Virus record (IMG/VR): IMGVR_UViG_3300020596_000041
Location: 1 to 44,510 of that record
From: a virus
Reading direction: 5' to 3' (one strand)
Length of the DNA stretch: 44,510 nucleotides
The translations under genes were made by a program, and so were the position numbers. Under the pieces are notes generated by a model. The model saw nothing but the letters and a program-made list of their open reading frames with translations. It was not told the origin of the DNA and ran no database searches. Positions 24,177 to 32,234 of this stretch are shown here, one piece after another. The number at the start of each line of letters is the position of its first letter. Positions within the stretch are counted from its first letter, which is position 1.

Positions 24177-24723
24177 AAAATTCAAAAGTGGTTCAAAGAT
24201 AATTGGAAAAACAAGCTTCGCTCTGTTTGATAAGGACGGAAACCGCAAGAAGCTTTTTCATCCTAATACCTTATGGAAGGTCATCAAGAAACATCTCGGT
24301 CATGATCTTCAGATTCCAGTACTTTTGGGAATGTGGTCAACTAACTCAGTCCGATATAACACAGTTACAACAGTAGGCAAAAAAGCCTCAGCAGATCAAA
24401 TTGGTGGGACAACCACAACCCCATTTACCGCAATAGCTCTTGGAGTAGGTACTCCCTCGACTACGGCTCTTGGCTCTGAATCATCAACTAATGGCGGATC
24501 AAGAGGAGCTGCAACAGTAACCAATACAACTACAACGCTTACAGGCGATACGGAACAATGGGTAAAGACATTTACCTTCACTGGATCCTTGGCTTTGATA
24601 GAAGAGGGTATTTTTAATAATAATACTTCAGGAGGAATCATGTTAGCCTCTCAAACCTTCTCTGCTGTCAATGTGGTGAACACTGACACGCTTCAAGTTA
24701 CTCATCAGGTGAAATACGCTTAA
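24169..24723 (+). CDS. probable virion/tail fibre protein, 184 aa
   Basis: From ATG 24169 the N-terminus is basic (MNKKFKSGSKIIGKT); the rest is Thr/Ser/Gly-rich beta sequence: IALGVGTPSTTALGSES, GGSRGAATVTNTTTTLTGDT, and IEEGIFNNNTSGGIMLASQTF, a pattern seen in phage structural proteins that coat or tip the tail. No enzyme motifs. Overlaps the previous gene by 8 bases. Confidence 0.55.
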   Translation: MNKKFKSGSKIIGKTSFALFDKDGNRKKLFHPNTLWKVIKKHLGHDLQIPVLLGMWSTNSVRYNTVTTVGKKASADQIGGTTTTPFTAIALGVGTPSTTALGSESSTNGGSRGAATVTNTTTTLTGDTEQWVKTFTFTGSLALIEEGIFNNNTSGGIMLASQTFSAVNVVNTDTLQVTHQVKYA

Positions 24724-24726
24724 CTT

Positions 24727-25227
24727 ATGCTGTATTCAATTTTTAATGGTCCGATGCCGACAACCGCAGCTCAAGCTGTAGTTACTACTGGTACAGCAAT
24801 AAAGACAATGCTTCAGGTAAAAGGCATTACAGCTCTTCAATTTAAAATAAAAGAGTGGGGTATCTCATTTGATGGAAGTGCAGCAGCAGCTCCGATAAAA
24901 TGTGAACTTTTAGAAACTGGTACAGTATTTGCAACAGTTACAGCAGCAGCAGCAGCAGATATCACAAAGTTTGAAAATCCAAACAATCCCACTTCAACAA
25001 CTTACTTTTCGGTAGGAGTAGCAGCAACAGGTTATACAGCAACGGCAGAAGGCACAATAACAGCAGTAAGAATGTTTGATGCTCAACTTATTGCTCCTAC
25101 TAATCAATATGTAAAACAATTTCCACTAGGACTAGAGCCAATGGTTAATGCCGATTCGGCTCTTAGAATTAGAGTTACAGCAGCAGCAGCAGTAAACGCA
25201 TATTGTTATATAATTGTGGAGGTGTAG
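24727..25227 (+). CDS. probable virion structural protein, 166 aa
   Basis: Ala/Thr/Val-rich beta-type protein. Two Ala runs are encoded by GCA/CAG trinucleotide repeats (near 24942-24957 and 25179-25191). Ends NAYCYIIVEV; a 14-bp part of the 3' end is repeated just after the stop, suggesting a small local duplication. Confidence 0.55.
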   Translation: MLYSIFNGPMPTTAAQAVVTTGTAIKTMLQVKGITALQFKIKEWGISFDGSAAAAPIKCELLETGTVFATVTAAAAADITKFENPNNPTSTTYFSVGVAATGYTATAEGTITAVRMFDAQLIAPTNQYVKQFPLGLEPMVNADSALRIRVTAAAAVNAYCYIIVEV

Positions 25228-25241
25228 GCATATTGTTATAT
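25198..25241 (+). repeat. 14-bp direct repeat at a gene 3' end
   Basis: GCATATTGTTATAT occurs at 25198-25211 and 25228-25241, 30 bases apart, the second copy just past the stop codon. Confidence 0.6.
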
Positions 25242-25286
25242 TGGTAGAATACTTTCAGGTCGTCTATGGCTTGAGGTTTAATATGT

Positions 25287-25346
25287 ATGGCGAATATAGC
25301 AATTTTCAAATCAGGACAATTTCCTCAATATCTACAAAGGAGGTGA
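25287..25346 (+). CDS. possible 19-aa peptide or 5' gene remnant
   Basis: MANIAIFKSGQFPQYLQRR ends on TGA within the ribosome-binding site of the next gene. The N-terminal sequence looks natural, so this may be the start of a gene whose remainder was lost, or a coupled leader. Confidence 0.3.
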   Translation: MANIAIFKSGQFPQYLQRR

Positions 25347-25349
25347 ATT

Positions 25350-25811
25350 ATGCCAAACGAAATACGAACAAAACCAATAACAAAAGCAAACTTCACAATT
25401 ACTTTGGCGTCACTCGCTAACGCTACAGCACGTCAATCAACTTTGTTGACCAACAGTAGCAATTATCCAGGTGCACTTCTCTATTTTAGAATTAAATCAA
25501 ATGCAGCTCCCACAGCAGGGTCAGTCTATGAGATTTATTTACTTAGAGCAGACGAGACACCAACACTTGCTGACGATAACGCTGGCGCGTCAGACGCAGC
25601 TATTACGATTGAAAATTCTCCATTACTAGGCACAATCGTCTTAACGGCAACAGCAACAAAGAATTTCTACGGAGTCTTTGATACATCAGCACTCGGCCCA
25701 TTAGGTCCGAAATGGGGAATCGCAGTTAAAAACAGTTCTGGACAAACGGTGTCTATAACTGAAGGGGATCACGGATACGAGTATGTTTACTACTTACCCG
25801 AAATCCAATAA
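25350..25811 (+). CDS. probable virion structural protein, 153 aa
   Basis: Strong ribosome-binding site (AAAGGAGGTGAATT). Beta-rich, Thr/Ser/Ala-rich sequence (LASLANATARQSTLLTNSS, then VYEIYLLRADETPTL), ending GYEYVYYLPEIQ. No catalytic motif. Lies in a run of structural genes. Confidence 0.6.
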   Translation: MPNEIRTKPITKANFTITLASLANATARQSTLLTNSSNYPGALLYFRIKSNAAPTAGSVYEIYLLRADETPTLADDNAGASDAAITIENSPLLGTIVLTATATKNFYGVFDTSALGPLGPKWGIAVKNSSGQTVSITEGDHGYEYVYYLPEIQ

Positions 25812-25817
25812 TGACTG

Positions 25818-26432
25818 ATGAAAATTGCGATTACTCTGGTGCACAACAAATCAGACGCTGAAAATGCGGCTCAAATTGAGTCGATGTTCTCTCTTGTTAC
25901 AGAACAAACTGAATTAATAGATGGTACAGATGACGAGGGCAACGTAATAATTGGTGCATTTGAGAGACATTTCTACACGCTAAACGATCTTGGTATCCCG
26001 CACGAAATTGAGTTCTTCCATGTAATCCCCTTTCAACCTGAAAACCTGAGCGATCCATATATCGCAGTCTTGCCAAGTAACCTCTCTTTACTTAAAGGAA
26101 GAAATGTACAGTATGGCAAAGGGGATGAGGATAAGATTGGCGATCATCCGAGATTTTACAATTGGGGGTTAAAACGTGCTACGGACTATGGAGCTGAGGC
26201 CGTAATTCATATGGAGGACTATAAAAAGTTCTCAGTTGCAGACCTAGCCTTCCAGCTTAATACACTTATTGATCCAAATGATAAAACTGAATTTTTAGAA
26301 GATAAAGCGGTTAAGATAACCACATTAGATTTATTAAAAGAAGTTGGTCAACTTGATGAAGCAAAAAGTAAAGAACAGGCAATTATTGATCTTAAACAAA
26401 GGAATATAGAAAAAGGAGGCAAAAATGGCTAG
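25818..26432 (+). CDS. hypothetical protein, 204 aa
   Basis: Unrecognised; unlike its structural neighbours it is charged and reads like a soluble globular protein: MKIAITLVHNKSDAENAAQIE opens as a Rossmann-type strand-helix, and HPRFYNWGLKRATDYGAEAVIHMED has the feel of a GT-A-like nucleotide-sugar domain with an MED acidic motif. That enzyme call is weak. Overlaps the next gene by 8 bases. Confidence 0.5.
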   Translation: MKIAITLVHNKSDAENAAQIESMFSLVTEQTELIDGTDDEGNVIIGAFERHFYTLNDLGIPHEIEFFHVIPFQPENLSDPYIAVLPSNLSLLKGRNVQYGKGDEDKIGDHPRFYNWGLKRATDYGAEAVIHMEDYKKFSVADLAFQLNTLIDPNDKTEFLEDKAVKITTLDLLKEVGQLDEAKSKEQAIIDLKQRNIEKGGKNG

Positions 26433-27588
26433 ATTATGGAGTAGCGGATTGGAATTAAATTCAACAACTTCTGCCATGGAGTTTGAATCCATTTCGGCAG
26501 GTGGAACGACTGTCTCTAGCATTATTAGAAGTGGCATATATGCTCTTAGATCTAATTCAACAGGATCAGGACAGCAAAGCAGATTCGCCTTTAAATCAGC
26601 AGCCACGGCAGACGGTTTTTATGTTCGTGCCTACGTGAGAATAGATTCATATGCTAATGCAATAGCTAGTTTTATTGCATTGTGGCAAGCAACGGGATCA
26701 AACCAAAAAGTTGCTATTCAAATGAATAGCGATGGAACATTGGAGCTATGGAACATAGAAGATTCGGCTCAAATTGGTTCTGATTCTTCGGTTTTATCCT
26801 TGAATACATGGCATTTATTGGAGTTGAAGGTTGATTGCACAACAATTGCAAGCACAGCAATTGAAGCCAAAATTAATGGGACTGCCTTTGCTTCTGGAAC
26901 AATAAATTTAGCAGCAGGAATATCAAGCATTCAATTAGGTTTTCAGGGATCTATTACGGGAGATTTATACTTTGACGACATTGCCATCAACGATGATACA
27001 GGCTCTTTCCAAAACTCCTGGCCTGGAGAAGGCAAAATTATCCATCTCAAGCCAAACGCAGCAGGAGATAATTCAGCATGGACGAATGACTATCTCAGTG
27101 TAGACGAGGTAACGCCTGATAATGCAACTACTCTTGTTTCCTCGAATACTCTTGATCAGATTGATGACCATAATATCGAAGCACCTGCTTCACTTGGTAC
27201 TAGTGACACCATCAACGTAGTTCAAGTGGGTGTGCGCTTTAATGGGGTAGGTGCCTCAGCCAACGCCTCATTTGTTCTTAGGATCAAAGCCTCAGCAAGT
27301 GGGACGGTTGAGGAGTCTAGTGCAATCACACCTTCAGATGCGACGTGGGTAACAAATGCAGCCGCAGCACCTCGTAATTATTCCCTCACTCTTTATGATC
27401 TCCCTGGAGGCTCTACAACTGCATGGACGAAAGCAGATCTTGAGGCAGCACAGATCGGGTATCGACTCAGCGCAACAAGTACAAACGCAGCTCAAGTATC
27501 AACAGTTTGGCTACTTGTGGACTACACACCAGTCTACGGGACACTCAAAGCGAAACCGCGCAGACCTGTGATTAACTGGAAAATATGA
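26425..27588 (+). CDS. probable receptor-binding/fibre protein with lectin-like fold, 387 aa
   Basis: GSGQQSRFAFKSAATADGFYVRAYVRI and GDLYFDDIAINDDTGS are the beta-sandwich style of concanavalin-like lectin/LamG domains (about residues 40-195); the C-terminal half (from about 210) is a second beta domain ending KPRRPVINWKI. Such modules bind sugars at phage tail tips. Preceded by AAAAAGGAGG and overlapping the gene before it; its stop overlaps the next start (ATGA). Confidence 0.6.
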   Translation: MARLWSSGLELNSTTSAMEFESISAGGTTVSSIIRSGIYALRSNSTGSGQQSRFAFKSAATADGFYVRAYVRIDSYANAIASFIALWQATGSNQKVAIQMNSDGTLELWNIEDSAQIGSDSSVLSLNTWHLLELKVDCTTIASTAIEAKINGTAFASGTINLAAGISSIQLGFQGSITGDLYFDDIAINDDTGSFQNSWPGEGKIIHLKPNAAGDNSAWTNDYLSVDEVTPDNATTLVSSNTLDQIDDHNIEAPASLGTSDTINVVQVGVRFNGVGASANASFVLRIKASASGTVEESSAITPSDATWVTNAAAAPRNYSLTLYDLPGGSTTAWTKADLEAAQIGYRLSATSTNAAQVSTVWLLVDYTPVYGTLKAKPRRPVINWKI

Positions 27589-28355
27589 TAACTAAAGACC
27601 TTGTATTAGATTTACCTTTTGCAGATGGTGGAACCAGTCGTTTTACGGATACTGTTACTGGAAAAGTCGGAAAATGGAATAATACACCTATTACAGGCTG
27701 GGACTCACGTTTGGGGACATATATGGATCTCAACGGGAGTAATCAGGATGGAGTACTCAACCTAACAGGAAAACAAGTAGCACTTCAACAGGTCACTATA
27801 GAGATTATCCACAGAGCCGATTCAGTCAGTCAATATAAAAGAGTTTTCCATGTTGGCGTAACGGCAGATCGTACCCACTCAATTGAATTTGACGATGGGT
27901 GGGGGTATGTTTTTAATGCTGGGTGGTCAGGAGGCGGAGGTTCTTGGTCTATCCCTAAGCCGGCTGTTGGAGATATTGATCACTTCTTCTGGACATACGA
28001 TTGGGGATCAACAGCCAACAATCCGATTATCTACAAGAACGGCATTTCACAGACCGTTACAGTGCGCGGAGCACCATCAGGTACTGCAAACAATGACTAT
28101 ACAAAGCTGACGATTGGTTCAGAATTAAGCACGGGTCAATACTGGGATGGGCGCATATATCTTGTTCGGATGTGGAGGCGTGTTCTTACAGCAGGCGAAG
28201 TAACACTTCTAACAAATAACCCCTGGGCTATTTATGGAAACAATCCGAAAGCATTTATGCAGGTTGGTAAGGCACCAGCCGCAGCAGGAGCAGGTTTTAT
28301 TCCTAATAGAATCTATAATGTGAATCAAGCAATCAATAGAAGTAATACTTATTAA
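27585..28355 (+). CDS. LamG/concanavalin-like domain protein, 256 aa
   Basis: Single LamG-like beta sandwich spanning about residues 5-220: YMDLNGSNQDGVLNL, QVTIEIIHRADSVSQYKRVF, NPIIYKNGISQTVTV and WDGRIYLVRMWRRVLTAGEV, the last being the classic LamG ending. Likely sugar-binding part of the adsorption apparatus. Start overlaps the upstream stop as ATGA. Confidence 0.75.
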   Translation: MITKDLVLDLPFADGGTSRFTDTVTGKVGKWNNTPITGWDSRLGTYMDLNGSNQDGVLNLTGKQVALQQVTIEIIHRADSVSQYKRVFHVGVTADRTHSIEFDDGWGYVFNAGWSGGGGSWSIPKPAVGDIDHFFWTYDWGSTANNPIIYKNGISQTVTVRGAPSGTANNDYTKLTIGSELSTGQYWDGRIYLVRMWRRVLTAGEVTLLTNNPWAIYGNNPKAFMQVGKAPAAAGAGFIPNRIYNVNQAINRSNTY

Positions 28356-28357
28356 AT

Positions 28358-28885
28358 ATGAGACGAGGACGATCACAACCATTTAACCCCATCATTAAGA
28401 GAATATGGTTTGGAACAAGATACACAAAAAGTTTTACGGAAACTCTAACGATTACAGAACCTGCTTTTTTACGTGCTTTGGGGAAATTATCCAAAGAAAC
28501 AATAACGATAACCGACGCAATTATTAAAACATCTACCCGGATAGTTACTGATACTGTGACAATTACTGATACCCTCTCAAAGATATACGCACGGTTAGTC
28601 AGCTATACAGAAACAATCAATATCTCTGATTCCATATCCAGAGCATTCACGAGACTGCGTACCGAGATAATAATTATCACCGATAGCTATTCACAGTTTA
28701 TTCCTCTTCTCAAAAGCTTCACCGATACCATCACTATGAGCGATACGGTATCCAAGATATTCATTCTCATCCGCAACTTTACTGACACAGTAAGAACACG
28801 AGACTGGCTGTGGAGACAGATCAGGAAAGCAAGAAGGACCTGGAGAAAGGAGAACGGTCAGGATCTCACCTCTGACTGGAGCTAA
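28358..28885 (+). CDS. T-x-T-I-T-[DE] repeat fibre protein, 175 aa
   Basis: About six repeats of roughly 20 residues, each built on [SF]T[ED]TxTI[TS][DE]: SFTETLTITEPAF, KETITITDAII, VTDTVTITDTLS, YTETINISDSIS, FTDTITMSDTVS. Such short regular beta repeats suggest a beta-solenoid or extended stalk. The last ~35 residues are basic. The same repeats recur in the C-terminus of the next gene. Confidence 0.7.
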   Translation: MRRGRSQPFNPIIKRIWFGTRYTKSFTETLTITEPAFLRALGKLSKETITITDAIIKTSTRIVTDTVTITDTLSKIYARLVSYTETINISDSISRAFTRLRTEIIIITDSYSQFIPLLKSFTDTITMSDTVSKIFILIRNFTDTVRTRDWLWRQIRKARRTWRKENGQDLTSDWS

Positions 28886-30091
28886 ATGGATTTATATACG
28901 AAACATCAACAGTTAATTAGATGGTTTGCCAATACCTCTTTAGGTAGAGATTATTTATCGGGTAGAGGTATTGATATAAAGAACGAAAAAGTCTGGAAGT
29001 TAAATCGTAATAGCGTTACCCTAATTAAGGGTGTGCATAAAGATACAGTAGAAGCACAATTAATTGCTTCAGTTGATGGTAATTTTTATGACCGTAAACT
29101 TTTTACGGCCTTAGTAGCAATAGATTCAATAGCCCCTTTCTTGAATAGTTTTCAAGATACAAAAGAGATTCTCTTATGGAGATTGGGACTGAGAACTGAT
29201 TCTTTTCTACCAAGTTTTATTAAGCAATTTCACTTTGCACAATCAACTTTTACGCCTAATGCAAGTAACGTTGATGGCCGTGTAGGAAGGTCAGCGGGGA
29301 ATGAATCATGGGCTAATAAGCGAGGCAATGCGGGAGATATAGCGCAGACCGCTTCAGGTTCCGGTCCACAGATAAACGCAAGCGCAGATGTAGGGAATCC
29401 GTGGGGTGAGTTATTCAGGAGACCTGAACCAGCCGACACCTCTGCTCTACCTGATACTGCAACCATTCAAAATACTTCGAAATTCCGTGTTTACGTCAAT
29501 ACAAAAACAACAACCCTTGCAAGTCAAAGCCTCGCCTTGGTTACAACAACTGGCCCTGCTAGCCTTACTGCGTTAGCTAATGGCGATTACGACGTGGCAG
29601 GTTGGGGTAGTACAAGGCAGGCTACCGACCTAACACTAGCAGGCATTACAACGAGCGCATTCAATGACTTTACCCTTAATAGTACAGGTGTTGGAAATAT
29701 CAGCAAAACAGGGGTAACGAGGTTGGGACTTCGGATAGCAGCGGATGCAGATAATGCAGAGCCTTCCTGGTCATCAGGTGTAATTGCAGGATTGACAGTT
29801 GATCCATATAACGGCACAAATCCCATGCAGTATGTGATTGATTACACAACCTCAGTTGCGCATACGAAAAGCTTAACAGAAACCATTACAATTACCGAAC
29901 CTTCATTTAGGCGAGCCATGACTAAATCTTCAATTGAAAATATAACGATAACTGAAACTATTATTAAGGCAGTTACCCGTAGATTCTCAGACCTTGCAAC
30001 CATATCAGACCGCATCATAGCAAGGATGAGGAAAACCTCTCGTTTTACAAGGGAGTCAACACAAGCGAGCAATTGGGAAAGAGAGGGCTAG
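28886..30091 (+). CDS. large fibre-like protein with shared C-terminal repeats, 401 aa
   Basis: N-terminal ~110 residues are globular and charged, the centre is Thr/Ser/Ala/Asn-rich beta sequence, and residues ~325-385 repeat the neighbour's pattern (SLTETITITEPSF, IENITITETII, RFSDLATISDRI). Both genes also end in short basic/Trp tails. Probably interacting or recombining tail-fibre parts. Its TAG stop supplies the first base of late box 7. Confidence 0.65.
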   Translation: MDLYTKHQQLIRWFANTSLGRDYLSGRGIDIKNEKVWKLNRNSVTLIKGVHKDTVEAQLIASVDGNFYDRKLFTALVAIDSIAPFLNSFQDTKEILLWRLGLRTDSFLPSFIKQFHFAQSTFTPNASNVDGRVGRSAGNESWANKRGNAGDIAQTASGSGPQINASADVGNPWGELFRRPEPADTSALPDTATIQNTSKFRVYVNTKTTTLASQSLALVTTTGPASLTALANGDYDVAGWGSTRQATDLTLAGITTSAFNDFTLNSTGVGNISKTGVTRLGLRIAADADNAEPSWSSGVIAGLTVDPYNGTNPMQYVIDYTTSVAHTKSLTETITITEPSFRRAMTKSSIENITITETIIKAVTRRFSDLATISDRIIARMRKTSRFTRESTQASNWEREG

Positions 30092-30127
30092 TTGTCTAAT
30101 TCTCTTGTTTATGCTCAAAAGTAAGAA
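30091..30127 (+). promoter_or_regulatory. late promoter-like element 7
   Basis: GTTGTCTAAT (30091-30100), 24 bases after the core to TAAGAA (30122-30127), then 6 bases to ATG 30134. Confidence 0.65.
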
Positions 30128-30133
30128 TAACTT

Positions 30134-30781
30134 ATGACTTCACAAACAACATCAAGGGGAGATCTCAGAACTGAGATACGGGACAACATACAGGAAGCAT
30201 CTGGTGTTTCAGGTGCTATCTTCACTGATGCCTTGATAAATCGTCATATCACACGGGAAATCAGATCTCTTCCAAGGAAGAATATTTATCTTGAAGAGTC
30301 ATGGACACAAACTCTCAACACAACCGATGACTATACGATTGGAATTGTTTTGCCTGAAGGTACGGAGAAGGTTGAGCTGGTTGAAAGGGATGAAGGAAAT
30401 ACAACAACTTCTCACTGGACAACGATTAATGGCTATGACTTTTACGGAGGGAATCTCTTTCTACCCTATACCGTATCAACAGCATTTGATCTCAGGGTGA
30501 AGATCAAGAAAGGTTTTACTATTCCCACGGATGACTCAACTGATCTTGATGTTCCCGATGATATGTGTGAAGTAGTGGTGTGGGGAGTGACAATCAGGCT
30601 GTATAAGATCCTCATGGGATACCTGAGAGGTTCCCAGAGTTGGGATTCTGTAACGAAACCGGGGGACTTGCAGATGACAGTCGTGCAAAACTGGATACGG
30701 GAAGCGAGAGATGAATATCAAGAATTAATAAAGCTATATTCTTTCTCTCCCCGTCCGAGAGATATCTCACTTGTCGATTAG
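30134..30781 (+). CDS. probable head-tail adaptor (connector) protein, 215 aa
   Basis: Begins SRGDLRTEIRDNIQEAS, a helical opening typical of phage adaptor/gp6-like connector proteins, followed by a beta domain (VELVERDEGNTTTSHW, then YGGNLFLPYTV) and a long C-terminal helix (VVQNWIREARDEYQELIKLY). These seal the portal and join the tail. Separate transcription unit between late elements 7 and 8. Confidence 0.6.
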   Translation: MTSQTTSRGDLRTEIRDNIQEASGVSGAIFTDALINRHITREIRSLPRKNIYLEESWTQTLNTTDDYTIGIVLPEGTEKVELVERDEGNTTTSHWTTINGYDFYGGNLFLPYTVSTAFDLRVKIKKGFTIPTDDSTDLDVPDDMCEVVVWGVTIRLYKILMGYLRGSQSWDSVTKPGDLQMTVVQNWIREARDEYQELIKLYSFSPRPRDISLVD

Positions 30782-30817
30782 TTGTCTAATTTCAGATTCA
30801 GAGAAAGATCATAAAAT
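30781..30817 (+). promoter_or_regulatory. late promoter-like element 8
   Basis: GTTGTCTAAT (30781-30790), 24 bases after the core to TAAAAT (30812-30817), then 6 bases to ATG 30824. The box begins on the last base of the TAG stop. Confidence 0.75.
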
Positions 30818-30823
30818 AAAAAC

Positions 30824-31507
30824 ATGTATCCCACTAACCAACAGAGCAACATAGGGAATCTTCTTCGCTTAATTCAAGAGGAAAAGTCAACCAATCCTGC
30901 TATTGCCTCACCGGGCAATGAGGTTGCATCCCCGATTCGTGATGTTATTCAGGGTCCAATCCAAGCTCCTGAATCCCCCGGATCATCAAGAACTATTTCA
31001 GCCAGACCAGAAGGTATCGCAGCTCCGGGGTCAGAAACACCGGGTCAGGTGGTAGCGCCAGTAGCTCCTGTACCCGTAGCAGCTCAAGCGGGTCCTGTTG
31101 CTCCTATAGCTCCCGTAGCTCCCGTATCTGGGTTAGCTTCTTCAGGAAGCATTTCAGCTCCAGCAGTTTCATCACCGAGCATTAATAGAAGCGTAGCGTT
31201 ATCAGCAAAACCATCAGTACTGTCTGCAACCATCTCTTCACTACCTAAGCTCAGCACAGCAATTAAGGCTTCGGCAGCGGTGAATAAACCGAGGAACATT
31301 CCTGCACCATCAAGAATAGGTCCCGCAGGAGCAATAGGGGGAACATTGGCAGCAGCTTCAAAAAAAACAACCAATCTTTCAAGCCTATTACCAGAAATAG
31401 GATCAAGGGTCCTGAACAAATTACTCCTCCCTCTCTCGTTTACTGTGCCTGGGTTGATAGCTCCAAAGGGAAGTCCATCACGAACAACAGGGAGCAAGGT
31501 TTACTGA
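30824..31507 (+). CDS. Pro/Ala-rich low-complexity protein, 227 aa
   Basis: Unrecognised. About residues 60-110 are dense in Pro, Ala and Val (APVAPVPVAAQAGPVAPIAP), the rest Ser/Ala-rich; predicted disordered. Could be a virion linker or decoration protein. Its last 7 bases overlap the 3' end of an inverted membrane gene. Confidence 0.55.
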   Translation: MYPTNQQSNIGNLLRLIQEEKSTNPAIASPGNEVASPIRDVIQGPIQAPESPGSSRTISARPEGIAAPGSETPGQVVAPVAPVPVAAQAGPVAPIAPVAPVSGLASSGSISAPAVSSPSINRSVALSAKPSVLSATISSLPKLSTAIKASAAVNKPRNIPAPSRIGPAGAIGGTLAAASKKTTNLSSLLPEIGSRVLNKLLLPLSFTVPGLIAPKGSPSRTTGSKVY

Positions 31508-31803
31508 ACGGCTAGTTTCTTTTTAAAGAATCTCTCAGCAAGAGCAATTCCCCAGACAATAAAGGTAACTCCCCAGAATGCCTCTGAAGACAGAGGTAGT
31601 ACGACGTAAAATATAGAAACAAAAATGAGAAAAATATTGTAAGCAAGAACGAAGAAGTAGAAATATTTGTAGAAGATATTGCTGTAGCTTTTTGTGAGTA
31701 TCCCCTTTATTACTCCAATCGTGAGGATAACATTGATGACGAGGAAGGGAATAGTGTCTCCTGTCATGGAAAATTGAAAACCATATGGCAGTATTTCGTT
31801 CAT
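31501..31803 (-). CDS. inverted membrane protein, 100 aa (possible moron)
   Basis: Three hydrophobic segments, about residues 17-34 (IPFLVINVILTIGVIKGI), 45-66 (KYFYFFVLAYNIFLIFVSIFYV) and 74-88 (AFWGVTFIVWGIALA), with a basic tail FFKKKLAVQ. It is the only minus-strand gene in the late region and has its own strong promoter. Such isolated inverted genes are often expressed in a prophage or early stage (exclusion, immunity); no function shown. Confidence 0.65.
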   Translation of the reverse strand: MNEILPYGFQFSMTGDTIPFLVINVILTIGVIKGILTKSYSNIFYKYFYFFVLAYNIFLIFVSIFYVVLPLSSEAFWGVTFIVWGIALAERFFKKKLAVQ

Positions 31804-31810
31804 ATTTCCT

Positions 31811-31840
31811 GTTATACCCTATAAGAGAGGAAATTGTCAA
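31811..31840 (-). promoter_or_regulatory. sigma70-like promoter for the inverted membrane gene
   Basis: Reading leftward: TTGACA (31840-31835), 18-bp spacer, TATAAC (31816-31811), then AGGAAAT to ATG 31803. Predicted to be nearly leaderless. It is divergent from late element 9 just to its right. Confidence 0.65.
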
Positions 31841-31851
31841 GGAGTATTTCG

Positions 31852-31888
31852 GTTGTCTAATACGAGTTTCAAGCTGGAGAAGTAAAAA
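31852..31888 (+). promoter_or_regulatory. late promoter-like element 9
   Basis: GTTGTCTAAT (31852-31861), 24 bases after the core to TAAAAA (31883-31888), then 6 bases to ATG 31895. Shares CGAGTTT after the box with element 2. Confidence 0.7.
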
Positions 31889-31894
31889 TACCTC

Positions 31895-32179
31895 ATGGGT
31901 TATTCGACTTTCAAAAGCTCTCCAAAGAACGTCACTCAATCATCTGATATCGGACCGGGGCAGATACAGCTTCAGCATTTAGATCCGGGTCTTTTCAGTG
32001 AGATACGCAACATCGCTCTCCACAACCACTCAGGAACAAGGTCACGAAGGGTGAAGATCAAAGATCTTGAAGGACCTTTCGGAGTAGAGGGTTTTTACAT
32101 GTACTCATCAGATGGCACAAAACGCTATCACGTCACGATTGATTCAGTTACAAACGTGTTTGTATTAACGGAGGCTTAA
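31895..32179 (+). CDS. small virion-like protein, 94 aa
   Basis: Unrecognised. IGPGQIQLQHLDPGLFSEIRNI followed by LHNHSGTRSRRVKIKDL reads like a short domain found in phage tail or neck proteins, then a beta region (GFYMYSSDGTKRYHVTID). ATG 31895 follows the late -10 box by 6 bases; a weak GGAGAAG lies 14 bases upstream. Confidence 0.55.
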   Translation: MGYSTFKSSPKNVTQSSDIGPGQIQLQHLDPGLFSEIRNIALHNHSGTRSRRVKIKDLEGPFGVEGFYMYSSDGTKRYHVTIDSVTNVFVLTEA

Positions 32180-32234
32180 TTATGAGAAATGAAAAGAGAC
32201 AATAAGAAGACATATGAAAGGAAGGTGAGTTAAA

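Noticed and set aside
25214-25420. 68-codon plus-strand open frame overlapping two structural genes
   Set aside because: It runs out of frame through the strong ribosome-binding site and start of the gene at 25350.
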